A stretch of 17,897 nt of DNA, taken from assembly GCA_038255145.1 (NCBI GenBank), contig JBBSLP010000085.1, forward strand, positions 1-17,897, given 5' to 3'. Below are positions 1 to 7,009 of this stretch, piece by piece. Numbering within the stretch: position 1 is the first letter of the stretch; each line of letters begins with the position of its first letter. Made by a program: the position numbers and the translations under genes. This DNA is from WHTX01 sp038255145. Its GTDB lineage: Bacteria; Actinomycetota; Acidimicrobiia; Acidimicrobiales; CAIXPF01. The notes beneath the pieces were generated by a model. The model ran no database searches and had not been told where the DNA came from. It saw only the letters and a list, made by a program, of their open reading frames with translations.

Positions 1-916
1 CGTCCGAGGTGTCGGCGTCCACGGCGGGGGTGTCGGCGTCGGCATCGGCGGTCGACGCCGCGTCCGCGGACGGGACCGCCGACGGAACCGGTGGCTCGAG
101 GGCGGGTGCTGCTGGCGTCGGCCCGTTGAGGGCGGCGACCTGGGCCGCGGCCACCGGGGCGAGCTCGGCGCAGGCACCGGCCAGGGTCAGGCTCCGTTCG
201 TGACCCACCACGGGGGACGAGGCCACCCCCATGCGCACGACCCGCCCGGGAGGAGGGTCGCCCAGGCCGCGGCGGGCGGCCACGGCCAGCCGGTCGAGCG
301 AGGCGTTGTCGGACCCCACGACGAGCACGCGGCGGTCGGCGCCAGCCTGGCGCTGGAGCTCTCCGGCCAGCACGTCGACGCGGCGGTCGGCGGGGCCGAG
401 CAGCAGGCCCAGGTCGGGTGCTGGCGCCCGACCGTCGAGGACGGTGGCCAGCAGGCCCTCGGCCCGGGCCAGGTCGGTGGTCTCGGCCAGGCGGGCGTGG
501 AGGCTGCGGACGACGAAGCTGTCGGAGGTGGAGCCGTGCAACCGCAGGTCGGACGTGTCATCCGGCCGGAACAGGCTCGCGGCCCGGGCGGCGTCGAGAT
601 CGACCTCGAGCTCGAAGCGGCTGCCCTCCCACGTCGAGGCGTCGACCACGGGGAAGGTGACCCGGCTGTCGGCCCGGTCGGCCAGGAACAGCCCGGTGAG
701 CAGGCGATCTCCCAGGCGCAGGGTGCCGGTGTCGACGGTCACCAAGGTGGTGAACGTGCCGCTGCGGCCACGGTCGAGGCGCGCCGGTCCGATGTCGATG
801 ACCCGCGCCCCCTGGGTGGTGGCGTTGAGCTCTGCCGCTGCCGCCTCCAGGACCTCGTCCAGACCTCTCTCCGAAGAGGTCTTGGAAGTGGTCTTGGGAA
901 GCTCCGCCGTCGTCAC
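1..916 (-). CDS. Hypothetical protein, C-terminus cut by the window edge
   Basis: Reading leftward from a GTG at 916-914, the frame stays open for 305 codons to the window edge, so the C-terminus is missing. I do not recognise the family. The first 20 residues are rich in Lys, Thr and Ser. A mixed alpha/beta-looking body follows, with segments such as GARVIDIGPARLDRGR and RRVLVVGSDNASLDRL, then a low-complexity tail of Ala, Pro, Asp and Thr over the last 40 or so visible residues, which looks like a linker or disordered end. The GTG is preceded by GGTGGA, a possible ribosome site. The gene lies 178 bases downstream of the DUF402 fusion on the same strand and may be co-transcribed with it, although a TACCAT box at 1036-1031 could give it its own promoter. 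Third-position GC is strong throughout the body, which supports this frame over the overlapping plus-strand frames. The exact start is uncertain; see the finding on the frame change near 920. Confidence 0.7.
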   Translation of the reverse strand, partial: MTTAELPKTTSKTSSERGLDEVLEAAAAELNATTQGARVIDIGPARLDRGRSGTFTTLVTVDTGTLRLGDRLLTGLFLADRADSRVTFPVVDASTWEGSRFELEVDLDAARAASLFRPDDTSDLRLHGSTSDSFVVRSLHARLAETTDLARAEGLLATVLDGRAPAPDLGLLLGPADRRVDVLAGELQRQAGADRRVLVVGSDNASLDRLAVAARRGLGDPPPGRVVRMGVASSPVVGHERSLTLAGACAELAPVAAAQVAALNGPTPAAPALEPPVPSAVPSADAASTADADADTPAVDADTSD

Positions 917-1030
917 GATTCCACCGATCCCCGTGCCCGAACCTGCTGAACCGCGCGACGTTGGTCGTGACGGCCTGGTCCGGAGGCTCCGCCATGAGCC
1001 CCCACCGGATCGGGCTGTTCCGTTGTGCCG

Positions 1031-1036
1031 ATGGTA
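1031..1036 (-). promoter_or_regulatory. Possible -10 box for the left-edge gene
   Basis: On the minus strand this reads TACCAT. A transcript starting about 7 bases on would carry a leader of roughly 108 bases before the GTG at 916. In the frame of the left-edge gene no ATG, GTG or TTG lies between the inferred transcript start and that GTG. No clear -35 box is visible, so support is weak. Confidence 0.25.
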
Positions 1037-1094
1037 GCGGCGACCAGGGAAGAAACCCCGTTCGGATGCAGCTCCAGCCATGTTCCGTGGTCGG

Positions 1095-2837
1095 TCAGGT
1101 GCACGCTGTGTCCTTCGCGGCCATGAGCAACGCGTTGATGTCGTCGTCGTCGGCCACCGTGGCCACGTGGACCGAGCCATCGACCCCCACGAGCACCCCG
1201 GCGGCGCGCAGGGTGGCCACCGAGGCGCCGGCGGGCAGACGGGCCACGTTGCCCAGGCCCCCCGCCCCCCACGCCTGTCGCAGGCGCTGGGCCCGGGCCT
1301 CGGTCCGGTCCAGGGTGCGACCGTCGGCCTGGCGCAGGGTCTCGAGCGCGGCGCTGGTGGCCAGCGGGTTGGGCGCGACCCCCGCCGTTCCCAGGGGATC
1401 ACCGGCGGACAACAGCGAGGTGGCGCCACCCACCAAGCCGCCAGGCAAGCCACCGAACAGGCTCTCGCCCAGCACCACCAGGTCGACCGCCAGGCCCAGG
1501 CGGGCGCAGCCACCGGCCGGCCCCGCGCCCAGGGTGCGACGCTCGTCGGCCACCAACCGGGTGCCCGACACCGCCAGCCGGGCCAGGGTCTCGACCAGCC
1601 TCGTCCGGCCGCTGGGCCCGTCGGGCCCGCCTCGGGACTGGCCGTCGGGCCCGCCGTCGGACCCATCGCACGCCTCGTCGAGGGTGGCCAGGACCAGGGG
1701 GTCGACGACCACGGCGGCCAGGCGGCCGGCGGCGATGGCCAACCGGGCCGCGGCCTGGGCGCCGTCGGTGGGTAGGAGGAGCACGTCACCGTCGTCGATG
1801 GGTGCGTGCCAGGCGGCGACCGTGCTCCGGCCACTGGCCCGTCGGGTCAGTTCCACCGCCGTGCGCCAGGCGTCGACCCCCGAGGCGCAGGTCAGGACCC
1901 GCTCGACGGGGGAGAAGCGGGCGACGACGGCCTCGGCCACGGTGACCTGGCCCTCGTGGAGCAGGCCGGTGGCCAGGGCCAGGGTGGCCTGGCGGGTCAC
2001 GGCCTCGACGACGGCGGGGTGGGCGTGGCCGTGGAGCAGGGTGCCGTCGGCCAGATCGGCGTCCAGCCACACCCGGCCGGCGGCGTCGAGCAGGCGCACG
2101 CCACGACCGGAGCGGGCCACCACGCCGGGGTGGGGACCGGCCCGGCCGGGCTCGGCTGTCACCGGGTGGACCACGGCACCCCCCCGGGCCAGGACCGACG
2201 CGGTGGCCTGGTCCTCCGTCGTCGCCGTCGGCGGTAGCTGGTCCCACCCCGTGGGCAGCTCCAGGGCCTTCCAGGTGGGGTCGGCCCGCCAGTCCGCCCA
2301 TGCTGCGAAGGGTCCGGTCCGGGTGGCCAGGGCTTCGGTCACCTCGGCCCGGGCCAGGGCCAGGACCACCTGGTCCTGAGGGTCGAGCAGCCCGACCCGG
2401 CACAGCTGGGCCAGGTCGTCCTCGTCCTTGCTCGTCCACGTGGTGGCATCGGCGTCAACGAGCAGGTCGAAGGCCCAGTCGAGGGTGTCCAGGCTCACGG
2501 CACCGACCCGGGGCGGCGCCATGAAGTCGACCTTCCAACCCACGGGCCGGTCGTGGTCGCGGTCGAGGAAGCGGACCACGGCATAGGCGGCACCAGCAGG
2601 GATGACGAACAGGCACCCCGGCCCCTGCCACTCCTCCCTGCGCAACCGCCACCCCTGGTCAGGGGTCTGGCTCTGTTCCTCACCGACCAGGCGGGGCCAC
2701 ATCACCGTCGAGCGGGGGGTCAGGTAACCGGCGAACCCTGCAGGGGAGTCGGCCACCACCCGCAGCGGTCGGGCCGACCGGATGCGCCCGCCCAACACCT
2801 CCCGCAACACCACCACTTCACCCACATCCCACGCCAC
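1095..2837 (-). CDS. DUF402 domain fused to a degenerate class-III aminotransferase (GSAM-like) domain
   Basis: A protein of about 580 residues. Residues 1-155 match the DUF402 (FomD-like) fold: the opening VAWDVGEVVVLRE, a GWKVDFMAPPR strand, and an acidic LDTLDWAFDLLVD ... KDEDD block. Known DUF402 members are nucleotide phosphatases. From about residue 240 the chain resembles glutamate-1-semialdehyde aminomutase and other class-III aminotransferases: GRGVRLLDAAGRVWLDAD, LLHGHAHPAVVEAVTRQ, CASGVDAWRTAVELTRR. At the PLP-lysine motif (family pattern GKxxGGGxPxGAxGG) it reads LGESLFGGLPGGLVGG, with Glu (codon 1466-1464) where Lys is expected. The usual GS/TEA phosphate-site motif is GVDA. Catalysis as a normal PLP enzyme is therefore unlikely; a structural or ligand-binding role is inferred. 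A longer frame begins at ATG 2882. I prefer GTG 2837 because TACCGT ends 7 bases before it and because DUF402 proteins usually start just before this WxxG motif. Confidence 0.85.
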   Translation of the reverse strand: MAWDVGEVVVLREVLGGRIRSARPLRVVADSPAGFAGYLTPRSTVMWPRLVGEEQSQTPDQGWRLRREEWQGPGCLFVIPAGAAYAVVRFLDRDHDRPVGWKVDFMAPPRVGAVSLDTLDWAFDLLVDADATTWTSKDEDDLAQLCRVGLLDPQDQVVLALARAEVTEALATRTGPFAAWADWRADPTWKALELPTGWDQLPPTATTEDQATASVLARGGAVVHPVTAEPGRAGPHPGVVARSGRGVRLLDAAGRVWLDADLADGTLLHGHAHPAVVEAVTRQATLALATGLLHEGQVTVAEAVVARFSPVERVLTCASGVDAWRTAVELTRRASGRSTVAAWHAPIDDGDVLLLPTDGAQAAARLAIAAGRLAAVVVDPLVLATLDEACDGSDGGPDGQSRGGPDGPSGRTRLVETLARLAVSGTRLVADERRTLGAGPAGGCARLGLAVDLVVLGESLFGGLPGGLVGGATSLLSAGDPLGTAGVAPNPLATSAALETLRQADGRTLDRTEARAQRLRQAWGAGGLGNVARLPAGASVATLRAAGVLVGVDGSVHVATVADDDDINALLMAAKDTACT

Positions 2838-2844
2838 CGAGCCG

Positions 2845-2850
2845 ACGGTA
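2845..2850 (-). promoter_or_regulatory. -10 box of a leaderless promoter, DUF402 fusion gene
   Basis: The minus strand reads TACCGT, then 7 bases, then GTG at 2837. There is no purine-rich ribosome site between. The spacing matches the other leaderless starts in this window and decides the start of the DUF402 fusion gene over the upstream ATG at 2882. Confidence 0.55.
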
Positions 2851-2892
2851 CCGGCGCCCCCCCAACCGACGGCACCCGCCATCCGACCCGAC

Positions 2893-2921
2893 CCGGTCCG
2901 GTCCGGTCCGGTCCGGTCCGG
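2893..2921. repeat. Tandem CCGGT pentamer repeat
   Basis: Five perfect copies of CCGGT followed by CCGG, continuing a looser CCGACCCGACC run just to the left. It lies upstream of the DUF402 fusion promoter, between that gene and the Eis-like gene. Such short tandems expand and contract by slippage; no function can be read from sequence. Confidence 0.85.
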
Positions 2922-2950
2922 AAGCCAACCCAGTGTTGCCGCAGGCCGTG

Positions 2951-3084
2951 CCGGGGCCCCCGGCGTCGAGAGCGAAGCTCCGGCCCGGCGGAGAGCGCAG
3001 CGAACCTTGCCGGGCCGAACAGCAAGCAGGCGCCGCAGGCGGACGTCGCCCTACCGGGGGCCCCCGGGGGCGGAGCGCCCCGGG
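2951..3084 (-). repeat. Intergenic cluster of inverted repeats downstream of the Eis-like gene
   Basis: This part of the 247-base gap holds an 8-bp perfect inverted repeat, GGCCCGGC (2982-2989) and GCCGGGCC (3009-3016), with a 19-base loop. It also holds GC palindromes around 2951-2963 and 3055-3067, and repeated short words of the GAGAGCGAAGC / GAGAGCGCAGCGAA type. It looks like a REP-type or termination-related element rather than coding DNA; neither strand has a protein with family features here. Confidence 0.5.
3063..3084 (-). terminator. Hairpin directly after the Eis-like stop codon
   Basis: Immediately after the TGA at 3087-3085 the minus strand reads CCCGGGGCG, CTC, CGCCCCCGGG: a 9-10 bp GC stem with one bulge and a 3-base loop. 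There is no T-run, which is usual for terminators in very GC-rich actinomycetotes. Termination is inferred from position and stem strength. Confidence 0.5.
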
Positions 3085-4323
3085 TCAGAACACGGTGCCG
3101 TTGAAGGGGGCCCGGGGGCCGGCGAAGAGCCGGTCGGCCCGCCCCGCTGCTCCCGGGGTGGCCTCGACGAGGCGTCCCGCCCCCACCAGCTGGCTGGCCG
3201 TGACCCCGCCCAGCCACAGCGCGCCGAGCTCGGCCACGCCCACGACCAGGTCGGCGGGCTCCCCGGCGCCGGCCCGCACGGCTTCGGCGCCGTCAGGCCC
3301 GGCCTCGAGGCGGTAGCGGCCGCCGGTGTCGGGGCGCACGGGGTCGAGCACCTCGAGGACGAGACGGTCGGCCACCGCGTAGGAGCGGGCGGCCAGGGCT
3401 GCGGGCACATCGAGGATGCGGATCCACAACCGGTCCCACGACGCCACCGTGCGCACCTGACGCAGGTCGGTCACGCGCAGGGACAGGGGCTCGTCGACGG
3501 GCACGGGGGCGGCGTGGACCTCGGCCACGAGGTCGACACCCAAGAGGTAGGCCCACAGTTCGAGGCGGGCCGTGGGGGTCAGGGCCACCAGCTCCTCGAC
3601 CTGCACCCGGCTCTGGGGTAGCCAGCCCACGCCCTGCTGGGAGTGGATGCGGTAGAGGGCGTAGCCGTCGACCTGGCCGTCGGCACCCCGGTGACGGGCG
3701 GCGAGCCGGGCCGTTCCCCCCTTGCGCATGGCCTCGGGGTCGAGGTCGGAGTGGGCCTGCCAGTAGCCCTCCGAGCGCTCGATCTCGCCGGGCTGGGTCG
3801 GCCACCAGCGATTCCACAGCGCCCGCAGGTCGGCGCCCACGTCGACGGCCTCGTCGAGGGTGACGGTGCCCCGGGGCTCGACCGGGGGTTCCAGGCGGGC
3901 GATGCGACGGTCGATGACGAGCTCGTGGGCGAAGGCGGCGGGCCCGAAGCCGAAGCGCCCGTAGATGGGGGCCTCCGAGGCCACCAGGCCCGACACGGCC
4001 TCGCCCCGGTCCGCAGCATCGTCGAGCAGCCAGTCCATCATCTGGCGCAGCAGGCCCCGGCGCCGGTGGGTGGTGCGCACGGTCACCGACGTGACCCCGG
4101 CCATGGGGATGTGGCCACCGGGGATGGCCAGGCGCAACGACAGGTTGCCGGCGGTGGACACCCAGCGGCCGTCCTCCCACCCCCCGATGGTGCGCTCGGG
4201 CTCGAACTGGCCGGCCGAGGCCTCGACGAAGCCGGCGGGGGGCGAGATGGCGAAGCCCAGCATGGCGGTGTGGCGCCAGGGCACCAGTTCCTCGGTGGGG
4301 ACGGTCCTGAGCTCGACGGTCAT
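3085..4323 (-). CDS. eis: Eis-like GNAT N-acetyltransferase with C-terminal SCP2-like domain
   Basis: A 412-residue protein, close to the usual length of the Eis (enhanced intracellular survival) family. Eis enzymes move an acetyl group from acetyl-CoA to amines; the mycobacterial enzyme acetylates aminoglycosides and lysine side chains. The N-terminal GNAT domain carries the acetyl-CoA loop V82RTTHRRRGLL. The family motif SEAPIYGRFGFGPA at about 116-129 includes Tyr121, matching the catalytic Tyr126 of mycobacterial Eis. The chain ends in FNGTVF, so the C-terminal Phe carboxylate used as catalytic base in Eis is also present. The C-terminal third is the sterol-carrier-like domain. ATG 4323 follows TAGAAC by 6 bases, a near-consensus leaderless start. 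The gene stands alone and diverges from the M20 peptidase. Substrate is unknown: Eis homologues are common in non-pathogens and need not mean drug resistance. Confidence 0.9.
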   Translation of the reverse strand: MTVELRTVPTEELVPWRHTAMLGFAISPPAGFVEASAGQFEPERTIGGWEDGRWVSTAGNLSLRLAIPGGHIPMAGVTSVTVRTTHRRRGLLRQMMDWLLDDAADRGEAVSGLVASEAPIYGRFGFGPAAFAHELVIDRRIARLEPPVEPRGTVTLDEAVDVGADLRALWNRWWPTQPGEIERSEGYWQAHSDLDPEAMRKGGTARLAARHRGADGQVDGYALYRIHSQQGVGWLPQSRVQVEELVALTPTARLELWAYLLGVDLVAEVHAAPVPVDEPLSLRVTDLRQVRTVASWDRLWIRILDVPAALAARSYAVADRLVLEVLDPVRPDTGGRYRLEAGPDGAEAVRAGAGEPADLVVGVAELGALWLGGVTASQLVGAGRLVEATPGAAGRADRLFAGPRAPFNGTVF

Positions 4324-4329
4324 GGCTGG

Positions 4330-4335
4330 GTTCTA
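4330..4335 (-). promoter_or_regulatory. -10-like box, Eis-like gene
   Basis: The minus strand reads TAGAAC, one base off TANNNT, with 6 bases before ATG 4323 and no ribosome site. It fits the leaderless pattern imperfectly because the last T is a C. Confidence 0.35.
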
Positions 4336-4438
4336 GCCCACGGCTCACGGCGCCCCGGCGTGAGATGTGCCACTCCGGCGGGGGGTCGGCCGTGCCCGGG
4401 AGAGGCCTTCGGGCCGGCGACCGGCCCCGGGCCTCCCG

Positions 4439-4444
4439 TAGCAT
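4439..4444 (+). promoter_or_regulatory. -10 box of a leaderless promoter, M20 peptidase gene
   Basis: TAGCAT, then 8 bases (CCGAGCCC), then GTG 4453. No Shine-Dalgarno sequence intervenes. It decides the GTG as start and rejects the long open frame upstream, which lies antisense to the Eis-like gene. Confidence 0.55.
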
Positions 4445-4452
4445 CCGAGCCC

Positions 4453-5937
4453 GTGAGCCCCTCCGCCAGCTCCTCGGTCAGTGCCGTCGCCGACTACGTC
4501 GAGGACACGTGGGACGAGGCCGTGCTGCCCGCCCTCGTGGACTACATCCGCATCCCCGCCCTGTCCCCCGCCTTCGACCCCGACTGGGCCGCCCACGGCC
4601 GCATCGCCGAGGCCGTCTCCCAGTTCCGCGACTGGGCCGCGTCCCGCCAGATCGCCGGGGCCACCATCGAGGTCGTCGAGCTACCCGGACGCACCCCGGT
4701 GCTGCTCATCGACGTGCCCGCCACCGGTGGAGGGGCGGCCGCTGGGGCCACGACCGACCCCACGACCGACCCCACCGTCGACCCCACCATCGACACCGTG
4801 CTGCTCTACGGCCACCTCGACAAGCAGCCGGAGATGACGGGCTGGCGCGACGGCCTGGGCCCGTGGACCCCGGTGCGCGACGGGGACAAGCTCTACGGCC
4901 GGGGCGGCGCCGACGACGGTTACGCCATGTTCGCCGCCCTCACCGCCATCGGCGCCGTGCACGCGTCGGGTGGGGCCCACACCCGCCTGGTCGTCCTCGT
5001 CGAAGCGTCGGAGGAGTCGGGCAGTCCCGACCTGCCCGCCTACGTCGAGGCCCTGGCCCCGCGTCTGGGTCGGGTCAGCCTGGTGGTGTGCCTGGACTCG
5101 GGCTGCGCCGACTACGAGCGCCTGTGGGTCACCACGTCGTTGCGGGGCCTGGCCGGGGGGGTGCTGCGGGTCGACATCACCGAGGAGGGCCTGCACTCCG
5201 GCGCCGTCGGCGGGGTCGTGCCCTCGACCTTCCGCATCGCCCGCCAGCTGTTGGACCGGGTGGAGGACAGCCGCAGCGGCCGGGTCCTGCTGCCCGAGGC
5301 CCAGGTCGACATCCCCGACGAGCGCCGCCTCCAGGCCTCGGCCGCCGCGGGGATCGTGGGTGACGTGACCGAGTCCTACCCCGTGGTGCCCGGGGCCGAT
5401 GTGCGGGCCGGGCGCGACCTGGCCGAGGTGCTGCTGGACCGGACGTGGCGGCCGGCCCTGGCCGTCATCGGCGCCGACGGGCTGCCCCTTGTGGGCGTGG
5501 GGGGCAACGTGCTGCGCCCCATGACCGCCCTGGCCCTGTCGTTGCGACTGCCTCCTCGGGTCGACGCCGAGGTGGCGGCCGCCGCGCTGTCCCGGGCCCT
5601 GACGCAGGATCCCCCCTACGGCGCCCGGGTCGCGTTCGAGGGCAAGGAGGCGGCGTCGGGTTGGGATGCCCCGCCGACGGCGCCGTGGCTGGCCGCAGCT
5701 ACCTCGGCGGCGTCGCAGGCCTACTTCGGGGCCGACGTGGCCCACATGGGCGAGGGGGGCACCATCCCCTTCATGGCCATGTTGGGCCAGCGCTTCCCCG
5801 AGGCGCAGTTCCTCGTCATCGGCGTGCTCGGCCCCGGGGCCAACGCCCACGGCCCCAACGAGTTCCTCCACGTCCCCATGGGCAAGCGCCTCACCGCCTG
5901 CGTGGCCGACGTGCTCGTTGCCCACGCCGGGCGTTGA
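4453..5937 (+). CDS. M20-family zinc metallopeptidase, dipeptidase-like
   Basis: A 494-residue protein, the usual length of CNDP-like M20 dipeptidases, which release amino acids from di- or small peptides with a two-metal centre. The metal and catalytic motifs are in order: LLYGHLDKQPE (His121, Asp123), LYGRGGADDGYAMF (Asp154 region), EASEESGSPD (Glu187 as general base, Glu188 as ligand), CLDSG near 215-220, and NAHGPNEFLHVP near the C-terminus with the last His ligand. The lid/dimerisation motif GLHSGAVGG is also present. No signal peptide is seen, so it is probably cytoplasmic. Residues 100-113 hold a TDPT-type repeat encoded by near-12-bp DNA units just before the HLD strand, a likely surface loop. 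GTG 4453 is chosen from TAGCAT 8 bases upstream. The thioesterase follows by 66 bases but has its own promoter-like box. The exact substrate cannot be told. Confidence 0.92.
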   Translation: MSPSASSSVSAVADYVEDTWDEAVLPALVDYIRIPALSPAFDPDWAAHGRIAEAVSQFRDWAASRQIAGATIEVVELPGRTPVLLIDVPATGGGAAAGATTDPTTDPTVDPTIDTVLLYGHLDKQPEMTGWRDGLGPWTPVRDGDKLYGRGGADDGYAMFAALTAIGAVHASGGAHTRLVVLVEASEESGSPDLPAYVEALAPRLGRVSLVVCLDSGCADYERLWVTTSLRGLAGGVLRVDITEEGLHSGAVGGVVPSTFRIARQLLDRVEDSRSGRVLLPEAQVDIPDERRLQASAAAGIVGDVTESYPVVPGADVRAGRDLAEVLLDRTWRPALAVIGADGLPLVGVGGNVLRPMTALALSLRLPPRVDAEVAAAALSRALTQDPPYGARVAFEGKEAASGWDAPPTAPWLAAATSAASQAYFGADVAHMGEGGTIPFMAMLGQRFPEAQFLVIGVLGPGANAHGPNEFLHVPMGKRLTACVADVLVAHAGR

Positions 5938-5944
5938 GCTGAAA

Positions 5945-5950
5945 TATCCT
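5945..5950 (+). promoter_or_regulatory. Possible -10 box and leader of the thioesterase gene
   Basis: TATCCT lies in a small AT-rich patch just after the M20 stop. A transcript from about 5957 would have a leader of roughly 47 bases carrying a clear ribosome site, GAGGGGAG (5986-5993), 10 bases before ATG 6004. The thioesterase is thus a leadered gene, unlike most neighbours. The leader also repeats CCCGAGGGG at 5970-5978 and 5983-5991. Confidence 0.4.
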
Positions 5951-6003
5951 GCGCTCGGCAAGGACGGGGCCCGAGGGGCCGACCCGAGGGGAGCCGAGCG
6001 CCC

Positions 6004-6477
6004 ATGACCACGAGCGTTGACATCGAGGATGCCGAGGGTTGGTTCTCGACGGGGATCGGCGAGCTGGGCACCTGCTTCGGTTGCGGTCCGGCCAACCCCG
6101 ACGGGCTGCGGCTGCGCTTTCGCAAGCTCCACGACGGGGTGACCGTCGAGACCCACCTGCACCCGCCCCCGTTCATGGCCGGGGTGGCCGGGGTGCTCCA
6201 CGGCGGCATCCAGGCCACGGTGCTCGACGAGGTGATGGGGGTGGCCGCGGCCGAGTCCCTGCCCCCGGGTCCCGACAGGCCGCCGTGCGTGACGGCCGAG
6301 ATCGCCGTGCGCTACCTGCGCCCCGTGCCCATGGAAGGCCACGTCGTGGCCCGGGCCCGGCTCGAGCGCGTCGACGGGCGGGACCTCTACGTCCGCGGCG
6401 AGATCATCGCTGCGGACGGCACCCAGCTGACGACGGCGGACTCCCGCTGGCGCCAGCTACGCGCTCGCCCGAGCTAG
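6004..6477 (+). CDS. PaaI-type hotdog-fold thioesterase
   Basis: A 157-residue protein of the PaaI/4HBT hotdog family. Members hydrolyse acyl- or aryl-CoA thioesters as oligomers in the cytoplasm. Seen here: the N-terminal CFGCGPANPDGL motif (Cys24, Cys27), common in this subgroup; the active-site loop VLHGGIQATVLDE with His66-Gly67-Gly68 and Asp75-Glu76; and a conserved strand PVPMEGHVVARARLE followed by the final strands. The length is typical. ATG 6004 is supported by GAGGGGAG 10 bases upstream. The stop TAG (6475-6477) shares bases with the stop of the converging membrane-protein gene. The acyl substrate cannot be inferred; no degradation cluster surrounds it. Confidence 0.9.
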   Translation: MTTSVDIEDAEGWFSTGIGELGTCFGCGPANPDGLRLRFRKLHDGVTVETHLHPPPFMAGVAGVLHGGIQATVLDEVMGVAAAESLPPGPDRPPCVTAEIAVRYLRPVPMEGHVVARARLERVDGRDLYVRGEIIAADGTQLTTADSRWRQLRARPS

Positions 6478-6956
6478 AGGTTGCCGCCGGGCTGCCACAC
6501 CATCAGGGCCAGGGCGATCACCCCCAGCAGGGAGAACACCGACTGGCCCAGGGACATCATGCGGCCCAGGCGGGAGAGCTCGGCGGCCTGGGCCCGGCCG
6601 CCGCCGGTGGGCTGGCCGGCCAGTTCGCCCAGCAGCACCAGGGCCTGGCGGCGGGCCGGGTTGACCAGGCCGTGGAGCACGCCCAGGGACAGCAGGTAGA
6701 CGAGCAAGCTGGCCGACAGCCAGGGCGAGCCGAACGAGATGTCCATCTCCAGCACCAGCAGGATGCCGAAGATGGGCACGCCGTAGAGGAACCACTCGGC
6801 CGCCTTGTGGGACACGGCCCAGTTGGCGCTGGCCACGGCGTGGGCCTCGGGGCCGGCGAAGCGTCGGATCTGGTTCGAGTACAGCAGGTCCATCGCCACC
6901 CCGCCGTAACCGACGATGACGCAGCCGATGTGCAGGAACAGCCACAGGTTCGACAT
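6474..6956 (-). CDS. DUF2269-like integral membrane protein
   Basis: A 160-residue protein with about four hydrophobic segments: near 4-24, 54-72, 76-98 and 137-156. It resembles the DUF2269 family of small predicted membrane proteins, whose function is not known. Typical features are the short N-terminus running straight into a membrane helix with HIGCVIVGYGG, and the conserved WAVSHKAAEWFLYGVP-type loop and helix. The segment between about 100 and 135 is polar (NPARRQALVLLGEL... GGGRAQAAELSRL) and probably cytoplasmic. ATG 6956 follows TAGCGT by 8 bases, a leaderless start, and the gene diverges from the O-methyltransferase. Its TAG stop interlocks with that of the thioesterase in a CTAG. 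Family assignment is from memory of the pattern and is moderately sure; the membrane topology is clear. Confidence 0.75.
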   Translation of the reverse strand: MSNLWLFLHIGCVIVGYGGVAMDLLYSNQIRRFAGPEAHAVASANWAVSHKAAEWFLYGVPIFGILLVLEMDISFGSPWLSASLLVYLLSLGVLHGLVNPARRQALVLLGELAGQPTGGGRAQAAELSRLGRMMSLGQSVFSLLGVIALALMVWQPGGNL

Positions 6957-6964
6957 CGCGGCTG

Positions 6965-6970
6965 ACGCTA
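6965..6970 (-). promoter_or_regulatory. -10 box of a leaderless promoter, DUF2269-like gene
   Basis: The minus strand reads TAGCGT followed by 8 bases and ATG 6956. The 66-base gap to the next gene also holds the opposite-facing box at 7010-7015, so the two promoters are divergent and about 40 bases apart. Confidence 0.55.
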
Positions 6971-7009
6971 CCGGGGCGCCGTGCCCGGCTCGGCATCAGC
7001 TGACGCCAC

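Noticed and set aside
1..203. Plus-strand 64-residue open frame at the left edge
   Set aside because: Ala/Ser/Gly low-complexity antisense of the acidic tail of the left-edge minus-strand gene.
1619..1670. GTCGGGCCCGCC-like repeats inside the DUF402 fusion gene
   Set aside because: They encode an imperfect GGPDG linker in the protein; coding low complexity explains them without a separate element.
3643..4452. N-terminal extension of the M20 peptidase frame on the plus strand
   Set aside because: This open stretch lies antisense to the Eis-like gene, has shadow-type Gly/Ala/His composition, and the family begins after GTG 4453, which has a -10 box at the right distance.
4741..4796. 12-bp tandem repeats inside the M20 gene
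   Set aside because: They encode a short TDPT-type loop in frame; there is no sign of a separate element or regulatory role.
4681..6342. 553-residue minus-strand open frame
   Set aside because: It is antisense to the M20 peptidase and thioesterase, rich in His, Gly and Arg, without motifs. High GC removes stop codons from such shadow frames.
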